Source: Polymyxa betae (Eukaryota > Endomyxa > Phytomyxea > Plasmodiophorida > Plasmodiophoridae). Taken from it: a stretch of DNA of 23,444 nucleotides. Under the pieces are notes generated by a model, which worked only from the letters and a program-made list of their open reading frames with translations, did no database searches and was not told the DNA's origin. This document shows positions 9,662 to 19,692 of the stretch, piece by piece. The first letter of the stretch is position 1; each line of letters begins with the position of its first letter. Both the position numbers and the translations under genes were made by a program. The stretch covers positions 1 to 23,444 of the forward strand of contig RBZT01000463.1 in assembly GCA_003693705.1 (NCBI GenBank), read 5' to 3'.

Positions 9662-10917
9662 TTATTCAACGGGTACCACCCCAAACGCAGCTCTTTGCTC
9701 AAAGACCAGTACAAAGTTGTCCACGTTGGAGACTGTGGTCCGGCAATGATAGAGCACATCGGTTTGAGACCAGATGATCCAGACCTTTAGACAGTTGCCG
9801 CCTGGCCTCCGCAGCAGTGAACAGGACACGCGACCTGGGTCGATGTGTGGAGGAGCCAGACAGGCGCCATACTGCGGAAAATTATCAGTAACGATCAAAT
9901 AAACAGAAAGTGAGGGCTTGCATGGCAGAAGAACTCAACATCGACAGCTCCAACATCATCGGCAACTTGGAAGGCACTCTGATGAGGTTAGTCAACGGAG
10001 CCCGCCCGCAAACGTCAACGCGAACGTTGGCGGCGAGAACTAGATAAAATTAGTCAGTCATGGAAGAGCAGAATTAATTGACATACATAGCCATCCTTTT
10101 CAAGATCGCCGTAGATTCGATTGCCACGAACAGTAAGGTGTGGCAGCTCCTCCTTGGATGCTGAATGTGAATATAAAAGATTGCCGCGGGACCCCATTCC
10201 TAGAAACAAAAAAGTTAGATATAAAAGATAGTAAATTGACATGAAATTCACAGCTGGACCAAGAAATTTAGCGAGATTCTCAAGCGTGATGGCGGACACC
10301 ATGACCCGAAGAAACGACAGCCACCCACGCAGCACGAGGCAGCGAGGAGCCCGGCTCGCTTGCTGGAGATCCCAGCGGTCAGAGTAGTCGAAGCGTGACT
10401 TCGACTGATTGTGTCGCCCGACCAGCCGGCGCCATGTCAGGAGCGTCACTCCTGTAAGCAACGGAGAATCGAACAGCAAGAGCAGATAGCGCTCCTCTCG
10501 TTGGCGCAGCCCTTGAACATGACCATGATGAGAGTTGAGACAGAGGAAGGATCTATAGGCATAGTCCATAGTGTGGACGCCACGCCAGTAGCTTTCCACA
10601 GTCCCCACTGGCGCAGTGTTCGTCGTGGGACCTTCCGGACTCCCTTGACAGTTTTAGAGGCCTGGTGACGGCCACGCCTCGTCATTCCGCTAATCTCTTT
10701 ACTCAATACACATCTTGATTTATTCAGACTCACCTGACCTTGCCCAATTCTGCTCCGCTAGACCTGTCCTTAACACGCCATTGCTGGGCCAACATGCTGT
10801 CGGCTGGAAGGCGTACAGATCCTGCCGCGCAGTTCCACCGTCAACATTATCATTACGCGCCCTTGCCGTGAGCATAGTCTCCAGGCGATCCCAGTACGGC
10901 CCAACCGTATCAGTATC
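9662..10917 (-). CDS. Multi-exon gene, possible JmjC/cupin-like protein, 5' end uncertain
   Basis: 3' part: exon from about 10640 down to 10260, then 10199-10083, 10039-9978, 9871-9662 (TAA). Introns are 10259-10200 (60 nt), 10082-10040 (43 nt, CTGACTAAT branch) and 9977-9872 (106 nt). The joined frame runs through NRIYGDLEKDGY, then RVDVCGRAPLTN and LAPPHIDPG. A well-bounded upstream exon at 10917-10734 (acceptor CTTTAG, donor CAG|GTGAGT) encodes GPYWDRLETML and ends in phase 1; its join to the next exon is unclear. LVLRGWL and ITLENLAKFLG, followed by an HxD (PHIDPG) and GNCLKVWIIW, resemble the order of elements in JmjC-type Fe(II)/2-oxoglutarate oxygenases. No second metal-binding His is evident, so this is a tentative family guess. 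The stop codon overlaps an AATAAA at 9661-9666. Confidence 0.5.
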
Positions 10918-10977
10918 CTAAAGCTGAGGAAAAATAAAACAAAAGTAGCAGAAAATAGCAAAAATAATTGTTAACAA

Positions 10978-11214
10978 TCATTCTGTGTCGCTATTGTAAC
11001 AGCCGCCATCTCTCTGAATGGCAATATGAGCATGGACTATTCCAATCCTGATTAATGCGATTAACGTTACTGCTCCAATCGCGATCAATAACAGTAAGAA
11101 CATCAAGTTTCGGATTCTGGGGCTCAAGGGGCGATTTGCATTCGTCCGCAAGATTATCGCAGAAGACAGTTTATCGTCAGTGTAATCTCTGATATAACGG
11201 ATGAGAAGAAGCAT
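10978..11214 (-). CDS. Possible small single-pass membrane protein, 78 aa
   Basis: ATG at 11214, stop at 10978. A hydrophobic segment of about 30 residues (roughly 38-65, with LMFLLLLIAIGAVTLIALI) follows a basic, Arg-rich region. No homologue is recognised. It lies just upstream of the 10917-10734 exon on the same strand and might be an exon of that gene, but I found no phase-compatible donor. Confidence 0.25.
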   Translation of the reverse strand: MLLLIRYIRDYTDDKLSSAIILRTNANRPLSPRIRNLMFLLLLIAIGAVTLIALIRIGIVHAHIAIQRDGGCYNSDTE

Positions 11215-11762
11215 ATCTATTATTCAGATCTGGATACCGAGAAGATTGTCCGTCTCCAACAGCACGAGAGTCTCATCAGCTTTTCAGAATCAGGCAGTGG
11301 AAAATCAGACATCTTCAGAGCCACGATCGCCTATGTAGGATGATCATGCCGGATGCCAATAACGTTATTTCAATAATCGCATTTAGGCCGAGTTTAAAGA
11401 ACAAAAAATCCAATTCTGCTACTGAAGATCATCACCAGAGAAATCAGCCAATGTCAATGCAGAGATTCGTGCTCAGCAAGAATTCCAGTCTGAAGAGATT
11501 CGTATTGTTGAATGAGATAAAGAGCGCTTCAACCAGCTCATCGGCATTCTCTGGTACAGATTCGATTTGTGCGGCCTCGCGTTACTGCAGTGTTCCGGCA
11601 TCGAACATAACATGATTTGCGGAATCATCAATGCTGTTGGATTCACTTTTTCAATTTTGCAGAAATCAGTACCAAAGCTGTGTGTGATATCTTCTGACAA
11701 GAGGTCCAGATACGAACACATGATCAGGCACCATCATGAATATAATCAGCAGACAAGTTATA
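11215..11762. other. 3' flank of the Gag-like ORF, no gene supported
   Basis: Overlapping frames on both strands (for example 11473-11721 minus and 11340-11615 plus) with no recognisable domain. I looked here specifically for the protease, reverse transcriptase or integrase motifs expected downstream of a Gag ORF and found none. Confidence 0.4.
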
Positions 11763-12560
11763 CTAGCCCAGATTGTTTTTCAGAGATTTATTATCTCTTC
11801 TTTTCGCATGAGCCTGAATTCTAGACAATATAGTCGGACATCTAATAGCGGCATGACCGATCTGGCAACAGTTAACACATTGAATATTCCTCTCCTGCAT
11901 TTCTAACAATTCTCTCGACAAAGGAACCGGATCGCTGAATGTTGAATTTGAATCCTTGATACGAGTTTCCTTTGGTCGTTTACAGTTAGGTGGAGAATTA
12001 GATCCAGAAATAGACAGTAAAGCATGAAATTGAGAGGCTTTATCTTGTAGCAGGAGAATGAAATCTTTCGGCTGATGGACGAGTTTACAGTCTTTTATGA
12101 TCGCATTCTCAATGACGATTTTCAATTCTGGCGGCTCGATCGCATCCCGAAGATATTTAACTTTTAACTTTCTGCCTTCTTCAACGTCGAACAGATCCAT
12201 CCAATCCATGTTCATGGCAATTCTATTAAATTGCCTTACCAAATCAGCAACCCTGGCCTTGGGTGAACTGATCATCATATTCATCTTGATCGTCTTCATA
12301 TGCAGATCGATAACGGCCACGAACAAACAATCTTTAAGCAGAAAGGTTCTCAGCCATCCATCCAATTGTTCATCGGTGACAGTATCAACATCAACATCGA
12401 GTCCATATTTGCAGATAGTTTTCAGCAATGAAGTCTCAACCATGGAGATCAGGGGCCTAGGGGCCACCCCATCCAGTCCAGCCTCACGAAACACACGAAG
12501 GTATCGCCTGCGCTCTTCGCGGAACTCCACGATCTCCTTGGTTCCCGGAACCCTCAGCAT
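11763..12560 (-). CDS. Stand-alone Gag-like protein with a CCHC zinc knuckle
   Basis: Single uninterrupted 265-aa frame, ATG at 12558-12560. A helical region fills residues about 10-185 (capsid-like in size and predicted all-alpha). It is followed by a polar linker and a zinc knuckle: C228, C231, H236, C241, spaced CX2CX4HX4C, then a Lys/Arg-rich tail. This is the usual layout of LTR-retrotransposon Gag polyproteins, where the capsid region assembles particles and the knuckle binds RNA. The frame is open about 48 nt further upstream, to a TGA, so the start could be earlier. No pol domain follows within 1.7 kb and no long terminal repeats were seen. It is either a truncated element or a domesticated Gag; the intact frame mildly favours recent insertion or selection. 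Confidence 0.65.
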   Translation of the reverse strand: MLRVPGTKEIVEFREERRRYLRVFREAGLDGVAPRPLISMVETSLLKTICKYGLDVDVDTVTDEQLDGWLRTFLLKDCLFVAVIDLHMKTIKMNMMISSPKARVADLVRQFNRIAMNMDWMDLFDVEEGRKLKVKYLRDAIEPPELKIVIENAIIKDCKLVHQPKDFILLLQDKASQFHALLSISGSNSPPNCKRPKETRIKDSNSTFSDPVPLSRELLEMQERNIQCVNCCQIGHAAIRCPTILSRIQAHAKRRDNKSLKNNLG

Positions 12561-12896
12561 GGGCGCCGTGCTTATCCGGCGACCGGGCCTGGAGCGCAGC
12601 GGCTCACGAGATCAGGTCCATCAACAACAAAGATTAAGTCTACAGTTTCCGGAAGATTGCGAGAAATCTTACTAACGGCATTTTCACATTTTAAAGTTTT
12701 TTGTTCTAAAATAACTGCGCCTATAAACGTTCATTTTCTGCGTAACATGCTTCAATGTCTTTAGAACGTCCAACTTCCTCCATTGTTTATCTGGATTGAT
12801 TTTCAATTAGCGAGTCGTCTGTTCTGTCTTTGTGACATCAATTTGAAAGATTTCCGTTTATTGCCTTTAGAAGATTACTGAGGATGCTTGTAAATT
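12561..12896. other. Spacer without a gene
   Basis: No frame or motif of note between the start of the Gag-like ORF and the duplicated block at 12897. Confidence 0.4.
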
Positions 12897-13820
12897 TTGG
12901 AAAATATTTGTAAATAGCCGTAAGTTTTTATTCAATTTGTGCTTCAACAACAAGAAATCATGAGCGAATCTGGGACAATGGTGCTTTATAGAGCAATATT
13001 TGGACCTTAACAGAGTTAGAACTCTTTTCAAAGCATTTCTATCGAAACTTGCGAGCAAATAACTTGTACAGTTTAAAAGACAATCAGCCGAAAAAATCAG
13101 TCGCTGGTAACAGGACAAGAAACCGTTTCACAGCATACAACGTTTCGAGAAAATGGGTATTTGGTTTTCTATCAGTTTGTTGAACAGAATCGGCAGAGAC
13201 ATATTTTGGAAGGCGTACCTGAGCAGTATTCAATATTCATGTAGAACTGATGAGCTTTGGTCCTGAATTGAAATCCCTGCACTGTAATTTAATCGCCCAC
13301 TACGATGCCATTTGAGGCCGCTACTAACAGCCATCCGGAATCCAATATCAAGAGCTCTAAAAGTTGGAAAATATTTGTGCAATAGCAAAGCCAAGTATTG
13401 TGATTCAATTTGTGCTTCAACAACAAGCAAACATGAGCGAACTTGGGACGATGGTGCTTCAGAGCCAATTTTCGAACATTGACAGAGCTAGAACACTTTC
13501 AAAGCATTTCTATCAAATCTTGAGCCAGTCAGCCGATTTCAATCAGTCATTGGTAACACGACCAGTAACAGTTCTTCCAGCAAAAAAAGATCCAAAAAAA
13601 ATTTATTGGATTTCTATTAGTTTGTTGAATCGGATCGGTTGTCACCCATTTGGAAAGCGTACCTGATCAGTATTCATGAAGATATAGGCATGAATTAACT
13701 GGTCATGAACCAAAGTCCCAGCCCTATTGCTTTGGGCAATCACTACGGCGCCATATGAAAGCGACTTCTAAAAGCCATCCGGAATCCCCATAGATTTGTC
13801 AATGTCAAGGGCTCGAAAAT
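12897..13820. repeat. Diverged direct duplication, period about 467 bp
   Basis: Copy 1 is about 12897-13363 and copy 2 about 13364-13820. Matching landmarks include TTGGAAAATATTTGT (12897 and 13364), TTTGTGCTTCAACAACAAG, TTTCAAAGCATTTCTATC, and CCATCCGGAATCC (13331 and 13775). Copy 2 keeps an open plus-strand frame at 13364-13666 that contains MSELGTMVLQSQFSNI; copy 1 has substitutions and small indels that break that frame. The similarity is obvious but far from identical, so the duplication is not recent. Confidence 0.75.
13364..13666 (+). pseudogene. Open frame in duplication copy 2, unrecognised
   Basis: 100 codons open, with the only internal ATG around residue 24 (NMSELGTMV). It contains a Gln-rich start, a plausible helix (SNIDRARTLSKHFYQIL) and a basic tail. 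The corresponding frame in copy 1 is broken by stops. No ATG stands at the 5' end, no flanking splice sites are convincing, and no family is recognised. It may be the remnant of a gene exon or repeat-encoded peptide. Confidence 0.25.
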
Positions 13821-13893
13821 TTCAGATTCCATCATCAGATTGTGTACGCAACGGCTCAAGTGATTCATTGGAGATGACACTATCACGAAAAAG

Positions 13894-13966
13894 TCCGAAA
13901 TAGTATAGTGGTTTAGTATTCGCCCCTGTCACGGGTGGGACCGGGGTTCAATTCCCCGTTTCGGAG
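13894..13966 (+). tRNA. tRNA-Asp(GTC)
   Basis: A 73-nt cloverleaf with a perfect 7-bp acceptor stem (TCCGAAA with TTTCGGA) and discriminator G. The D-arm is of tRNA-Asp type (TAGTATAGTGG). The anticodon stem CGCCC/GGGTG carries loop CTGTCAC, with GTC at the anticodon. The T-arm is CGGGG-TTCAATT-CCCCG. There is no intron. It closely follows the eukaryotic nuclear tRNA-Asp pattern, and the internal A and B boxes are intact. Confidence 0.97.
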
Positions 13967-13970
13967 CGTG

Positions 13971-13976
13971 TTTTTT
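13971..13976 (+). terminator. RNA polymerase III terminator of tRNA-Asp
   Basis: A run of six T starting four nucleotides after the tRNA 3' end, the usual Pol III termination signal. Confidence 0.9.
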
Positions 13977-14304
13977 GGCATTTCCGAGCTGTATCAAGGG
14001 AAACAAATGCTTCCGCTATAGAAGAACGAAGTTCCAGTGTCATTCTAGTTGGAGATATGATGATATCATGCAGCACAATTTGTAAATTTTGGTTTTATCT
14101 GACAACTGAAGCATTTATTGAAACGAAAATTTCCCTTTGTCGAAGGTTGCCTCACATAACTTCCCCAGAGCAAGCTCTTTGTTCTTGGGGGCGATATCTT
14201 GGCGCTGATTTCACCATACATCTAACAATGAAAGATATTCGTTGCATGCTTTCTGTTTTGGCCCAAGATTTGGAACATTGAACTCTTGTAGTGCTCTGCT
14301 ATCA
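13977..14304. other. No supportable gene
   Basis: A plus-strand frame at 14057-14281 is open but has no recognisable features. Otherwise empty. Confidence 0.35.
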
Positions 14305-14535
14305 TTATTTATCTAAGGAATTGCATTGCAAACAAATAAAGCCAACCATGATTTTTGAAGCAGAGGATTGATAAGATTCATAGTCAATAGACAAGGAGGT
14401 TTGGTACTTCTGATCATTCCGGATTTGGCCGAAGCTGCCCGGCACGTTTTCGAATGGACTGGCCCGAAATTGTCGCCAAGCATTCACTGCAGAATTGGTT
14501 CGACAGTCATGAGTCGGTAAGAGATATTTCTGGTG
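14305..14535 (-). CDS. Candidate exon or small ORF, unrecognised
   Basis: Open from an acceptor-like TCTGTTAG ending at 14536 to a stop at 14305 (76 codons). The middle is protein-like (FRASPFENVPGSFGQIRNDQ). No start codon and no convincing upstream exon were found. It is downstream of the 14938-19692 gene on the same strand. Confidence 0.22.
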   Translation of the reverse strand, partial: HQKYLLPTHDCRTNSAVNAWRQFRASPFENVPGSFGQIRNDQKYQTSLSIDYESYQSSASKIMVGFICLQCNSLDK

Positions 14536-14855
14536 CTAACAGATCTGAACAAACTTTATAGATTGCAATGGTCGATATCGTTTATTCGAGATAAATTCAG
14601 AGAATGCAAGAAAAGCCGGGCATTATTGATGAGCATCAACATGTATCACTGGAGAGCAAACAGAGGTAAAACCCCACTAATACAACCGAACCACAATTGA
14701 AAAAAGACGCATAAAATTTGAAAACAAAGTCAAGGTGGAACAGGATCAGGCGCGGTCTGTTGCTTAAAGTGCTGAAAGACGTAAAGAAGATTCAAAGATG
14801 ATCGGCCAGGCGGCGACGATACATTGAAGAGCGACCTAAATGAAACCCTGTGAAT
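14536..14855. other. 3' flank of the 1017-aa gene, no gene seen
   Basis: No frame with protein character on either strand. Confidence 0.4.
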
Positions 14856-14861
14856 TTTATT
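14856..14861 (-). promoter_or_regulatory. AATAAA poly(A) signal of the 1017-aa gene
   Basis: AATAAA on the minus strand 77 nt after the TAA stop at 14938. It supports 14938 as the true end of the coding region. Confidence 0.6.
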
Positions 14862-14937
14862 GTACAGATGCAGATAAAGATATGGAGAAAATAACAACCA
14901 GTGCAATGATCAAGATTAGCTAACCTAAACCAGGCGA

Positions 14938-17900
14938 TTATGGCGATAATTGTTCCAGTAGAGATCGCAAAGTCTCCGAGTCTGGGTTCGTATTGCAGGC
15001 TGTTCTTGCCAGAGCAAGTAACTGATCGTCGGTAAGGTCCGGAGCTGAGCCAAATATCATCCAATAAATAGGGGACGATAAAAACGTTAACTCCACAAAC
15101 GATACCTAAAGATAAGAGCGAAAACAAAAAGGGATGTTTGCTGTCAAACACTAATAAGAAATAAATGTCATGCAAAACAAGAGTCAGTAGGCGAACGAAA
15201 ACGTGCAAAAAGTAGGAGAAGCAAGGTTGCCTACAAAGCCTGGAAATCTCGAGCTGAGCTGTATAAAGAGCGACATCTTTCGGATTGCGAGATATGGCCC
15301 GTGCAATAATGTCAAGAACATCAGAAATGCTCGCGCCATCGGATCTGGCAACCTGAAGACAATGCCGGAGCCAAAGCCCTGGCCGCGTTGGATCCGCTTC
15401 TAGATCAGACTCGCTGACAGCGTCAGTCGAGCAGAAATAGCGATCGGAGCCGGCTGAGGAGCTTACTGCTTGATATAATAAAGATATCACAGAGCCAATC
15501 TAACACCAGTGTTAGTGCAAATCATTACAGCAAGCGAGAAAAAACAGCAGAAAGACAAAGGAAAGGAGAGGAAAAAGAAGAAAATATGACCATACACATT
15601 CCTGATCTGTCCTTTGTTGATCGTTCAGTGAGATGAAACCACAATCATCAGCTGTTGGCGCCACCTCTGGTATTTCTCCAGAAGCAGCCATTGCAAGCGA
15701 CTCTTCAATATTTGTGGCAATGCCCAGTGACTCATCGAATGGTGGTGACAACGAAACTGAAGAGTTGCCAGAAGTTAGAGCCGGCGTGTGAGCTTTAGCG
15801 TCTTTGGCAATTGTCGATTTCGGTGAAGAGCTCGACTCTGGATTCGATAAGTGCAGCATGGTACATTTGTCGTCATTGCAATGGCCGAAGAGAGAAAACT
15901 GACAAACCATTGCGTTCGGATTAGACACACCACGAGAAACAGTGATGGGACTTTCGTAATGAAATTGACGCACGATTGAGGATTCGGAAAAGATACCCTT
16001 ATCAGAGTCGGAGTCAGCCACTTTCTGTTTTGACTTTAAATCGGAAATTTGAGATCTGACGGCATCGATGACTGAGCTGATTGCGAGACCCTCTTCTGCC
16101 ACAGGTTCCTATCGATTGAAACATGTTATAAGACAAAGTGCCAAAGAATGACAGAAATCAACTGAGCATGGCAGCACGGAGAAATAAGAAAAAAATCTGG
16201 CAGTACATCAAATAAGCAGAAATCGAAACATGAAAGGGCAAAGGCCTGGAGCTGGCGAAGAAAAAACTGGAAACTACAAACAAACCTGAGAAGCTGGATT
16301 CGCTTGCTCAAGAGCCAGTTGCCCTTTAGAATTCGCTGCCGGAGGTGCCTAAGAAAATGACGACATTCAGACGAAAACTAACAAGCAAAATGCACAAACA
16401 AGCGTATGCGTAGACGACATGGAAATATTTTATGCAAATAATGCGAATGACAGAAACAACGAAAGATGAAAGAACAATAGGCAGAAAACAGCTGGGCATC
16501 GAGCACAGACCGTCGTTTGAGTTGGAGACCTAGAAAACATTGATTGCGATCCATCCTAAGCTGATGTTAGAGAAGATGAGGCAGAGGGACACGATTGTGA
16601 AACCTGCTGAGGCGTAGATAAATTCAAAGTCATGGTCAACATGTCAAACTCGGACTGCTGCCGGTTCAACTCAGCTTCAAGTGTGAAGACCTCATCATCA
16701 TGACGTTCGATCATCTGTTTCATCCTAATCACATTTTGTTCTGTGATCTGCAGCCTGGCTCGAAGCAATCCTCTTCTTTGCTCTAACGAGGATATCTACA
16801 TTCATCACACCTCAGAAATAGCAAAAGGGAAATGGTATCAACTATCAATAAAACCAAGAGCATACGAAAAAAGGCAAAAATGTAGCCAACCTTTCCACGA
16901 AGGTCGGCAATAGTGGTTAACCGTGTCTGAAGAGCTGATTGTCGCGCCACGTTAGATGGCTGTTGCTTATGTTTTTTGGCAGATTGTCGAGCTTCAGCCG
17001 GAGCAGATTTAGCTGCAGGTAAAACTTGAGACACCTGATTAGATTTGTTGCTACTATCAGGTTGGAGAAGCGGAGTCTGATTGGGGATCTGGCGACTCTC
17101 TTGGGGCAACTTGGCAGTCGACGGGTTCTCTTGAGCCGTAACACCATTGCCGTTTGTACTGGCTGCTTCAGCAGCAGCGATCTTTTGCCTGTATGGGGAA
17201 ATCAAAAAGGGTGTCACACCAAAACTCAAACTTGATACGTGATGCATAGGAAAAGGCAAGTACCAATTCATAAAGGAAAACAAAGATTGTTGAGGGAAAT
17301 GTTTGGCAAATAACGAAAAATCTGCAAACGTTAAATTTAAGAACAGCAGTATTGGGAAGAGGCAAAAACAACAAAACATGCAGAAAACATCAAACGTCAG
17401 ACAAGATTAGGGATCAGCAACCCAAAATGGACCTGAGTTTCTTCATGTTAGCTTTGATTCGTTGTAGTTCATCAGAGGTAAAAGCCCGCTTGCGTTTCAA
17501 ATCATCGCCAAGCTCGCCAATCGATTCTGAATCGGACGTGTCATCCGATGTATTACCATCGAGATGAATGATAAAAGGGTCATCAGGATGCCTCGCAACC
17601 GATTTAGGTCGGCGCTTACGGATGGGCTGCTGTGTGTTGGAATCGAGTCGCTTTTTAGCCTCGGATTTTACAACAGCAGATGCCGATGGAATAGGGCTAG
17701 TCAAGCTAAACGAAAGGAATCATAAACAGCTGGTTTAAGAGAGCATTGGTGCGAACTCTGATGGATTAACTGAAGTGGTGACAGCAGCTGACAGTGCGGC
17801 AGTGTGGGGAGTCTAAACGAAAACGTTTAGGATAAAAATGAGAGAAAAAGAAATAAACTCACATGAGCAGGATCTGAAGTAGAAGCAGCAACTTTTACAG

Positions 17901-19692
17901 GAGCGGATACAGGAGCTGTAGGTGTCGAATTGACAATACTGAAACACAGTAAGACACTCAAGTGAAAAGAGCGCCAGAGAAGAAGAATGATCAAATAGGG
18001 GGTAGAGGGAATGCGAAAAAAAGAAATCTGAACACTATGCAAATCATTAGCTCGTACTTCCTTAAGAACTGTAGAGCATCTGTGGAAGCTTGTGAAGCAG
18101 CACCAGCGCTCTCTGATGGAGCGCTGCTGGATGCAGTTTTAGACCTCTTCTTTGGTGTAACACCATCGTCAAGTTTTGCATCGGCAGCAGATCTAGCCCC
18201 TTTAGATAATATGGCCTTGCGTTTGAGCTCGGCAATCAAGTTTTCATTGAGCTGATGAGGCTGAGGAGAAGGCAGTGGCTTCGGAACTGTAGCCTCCGAT
18301 ACAGAATCGATGATGAGTTTGGGAGGTCTGAATGACGGCGGAGCAAGACCATGCGGTTTCTCGGCAAATCCAGGCAGCAGCTACGCAAAATCAGAAAAAG
18401 CATAAGCGGAAAGAAGAAACAATGTGATGTCATACAGAAGGAAGAGGCTTTGGTGGAACCGGAGCAGGCAAAACAATAGGTGAATACCGATGGAAGAATA
18501 TCGGCGATTCAGATGGCAGAGGGACTCGATGGTGCCTGCCTAAATATGGTGGCGCAACAGCATACCGGTTGAAAACCGGAAGATGGCCATGAGCAGGGGC
18601 AGGCGGGACAGGCACGAAGAAACCGCCATGAACTGGAAGAAAGGGCTCTGACAGAGAGAAGTAAGAACAAAGAACGGGAAAAACATAGCAAAATTAACAG
18701 ATATTGCAGAAAATGAACACCACACAGCTTTCAGGCAGTTAGAAGAACAATTACAGAAACAATCCGATGTGCAAAAATGCCAACAAAAACGAACGCGTCA
18801 CGTTATAACACTACAGAAGAGAGAACAAGGGAACACGCACCCATTGGACGGCCAAAGTCAATCGGTCGCCTGGAGTCAGGTTCACGGCGAGGATCTGCGT
18901 TGGCAGGCTCGGGTTCCCGACGGAATTCGAAACTTTCACGAACACCGAAGTTAACACTGTGCCGTCTGGGCGGAAAGGCGGATGAAGTCGGTACAGGAGG
19001 AACATCAGGCACAGCACCATCCTCGTTATCAGAAACCTCACCCTCTTCTTTGTCATCGTCGTCCGTTGTAGCCTCGCTTCCTGCAGGTGCTGGTTTCTGT
19101 TCTTCAGTGTTCTGATGCTTGGTAGGCTCAGGTACAGGAGAATCAGGTACAGGAGACAAACGCGAGGCGCCAGACTGGCATTTGACGATGACGAAATTGG
19201 GAGATTGCAACTGCATCGCCGATTCCACAGACGACTCCGATTCAAATTCAACTCGAAATACAGATCTGATAATACCGATATCAGCACCGATAAGCCAAAT
19301 TTAAAGGATGAGTAGGAGGAGCGTGTTTTCAAACATAAAATAATATAGCCATATCTGTGCGAGTGTTTGCAATACAGCTTGGAAACACAAAAAAGGATCA
19401 GGTTTTAAATAATTACAGTCAAAACCTAATTCAAAAGCAGCAATCTAAACTTCAGAATTGTGTCGTACTTATCTGGAATCGTGTTTTCTACTCGGGATAT
19501 TCTTCCACAAGATTCGAGGAATTCGCGGCATTGCTCTAGGGACGCACCCATCTCGCAGCTGACATAGACGCTGCGTGCATCGGACGATGGGCCGGCCGGC
19601 GGCTCAGAGCCCTTGGACATGGACGCCCGCACCTGAGCCCTGAGGGCTAGCAGGGCTGGATCCGGTACTTGCATGTGTCCAGCCATGGTCAT
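14938..19692 (-). CDS. RRM (PABPN1-like) + ZFC3H1/Red1-type zinc finger + HAT repeat fusion, 1017 aa, 14 exons
   Basis: Exons: 19692-19451, 19265-18841, 18647-18436, 18380-18058, 17938-17863, 17812-17793, 17705-17433, 17188-16891, 16795-16604, 16555-16511, 16348-16286, 16108-15596, 15499-15235, 15044-14938 (TAA). All 13 intron phases agree, giving exactly 1017 codons.

Residues 40-112 form an RRM: beta1 ARSVYVS, RNP1 position KSVFRVEF, last strand VIVKC. DARSVYV and the 15-residue spacing from DK to the RNP1 Phe match PABPN1/Pab2. Residues 154-164 read EEGEVSDNEDG. A coiled coil spans about 609-680. The zinc finger is C792-X7-C800-X4-C805-X3-H809, with GHCNDDKC as in ZFC3H1/Red1. HAT-like repeats fill 926-1017 at 36-residue spacing.

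The likely role is nuclear poly(A) RNA decay through MTR4 and the exosome. The 20-nt exon 6 and the exon 1 donor are the least certain joins; RNP1 has lost its usual aromatics. Confidence 0.85.

Noticed and set aside
10411-10668. Plus-strand frame opposite the 9662-10917 gene
   Set aside because: The minus strand gives a longer frame flanked by compatible splice sites; the plus-strand frame has no splice support.
12097-12675. 192-codon plus-strand open frame
   Set aside because: It is the antisense shadow of the Gag-like ORF, Ser/Ile-rich with no domain; the minus strand has the zinc knuckle.
14990-15117. Alternative last-intron acceptor (CTTTAG at about 15110) giving an exon with a hydrophobic YWMIF segment
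   Set aside because: Its phase does not match the GTAGGC donor. The acceptor at 15045 does, and it restores the 36-residue HAT spacing.
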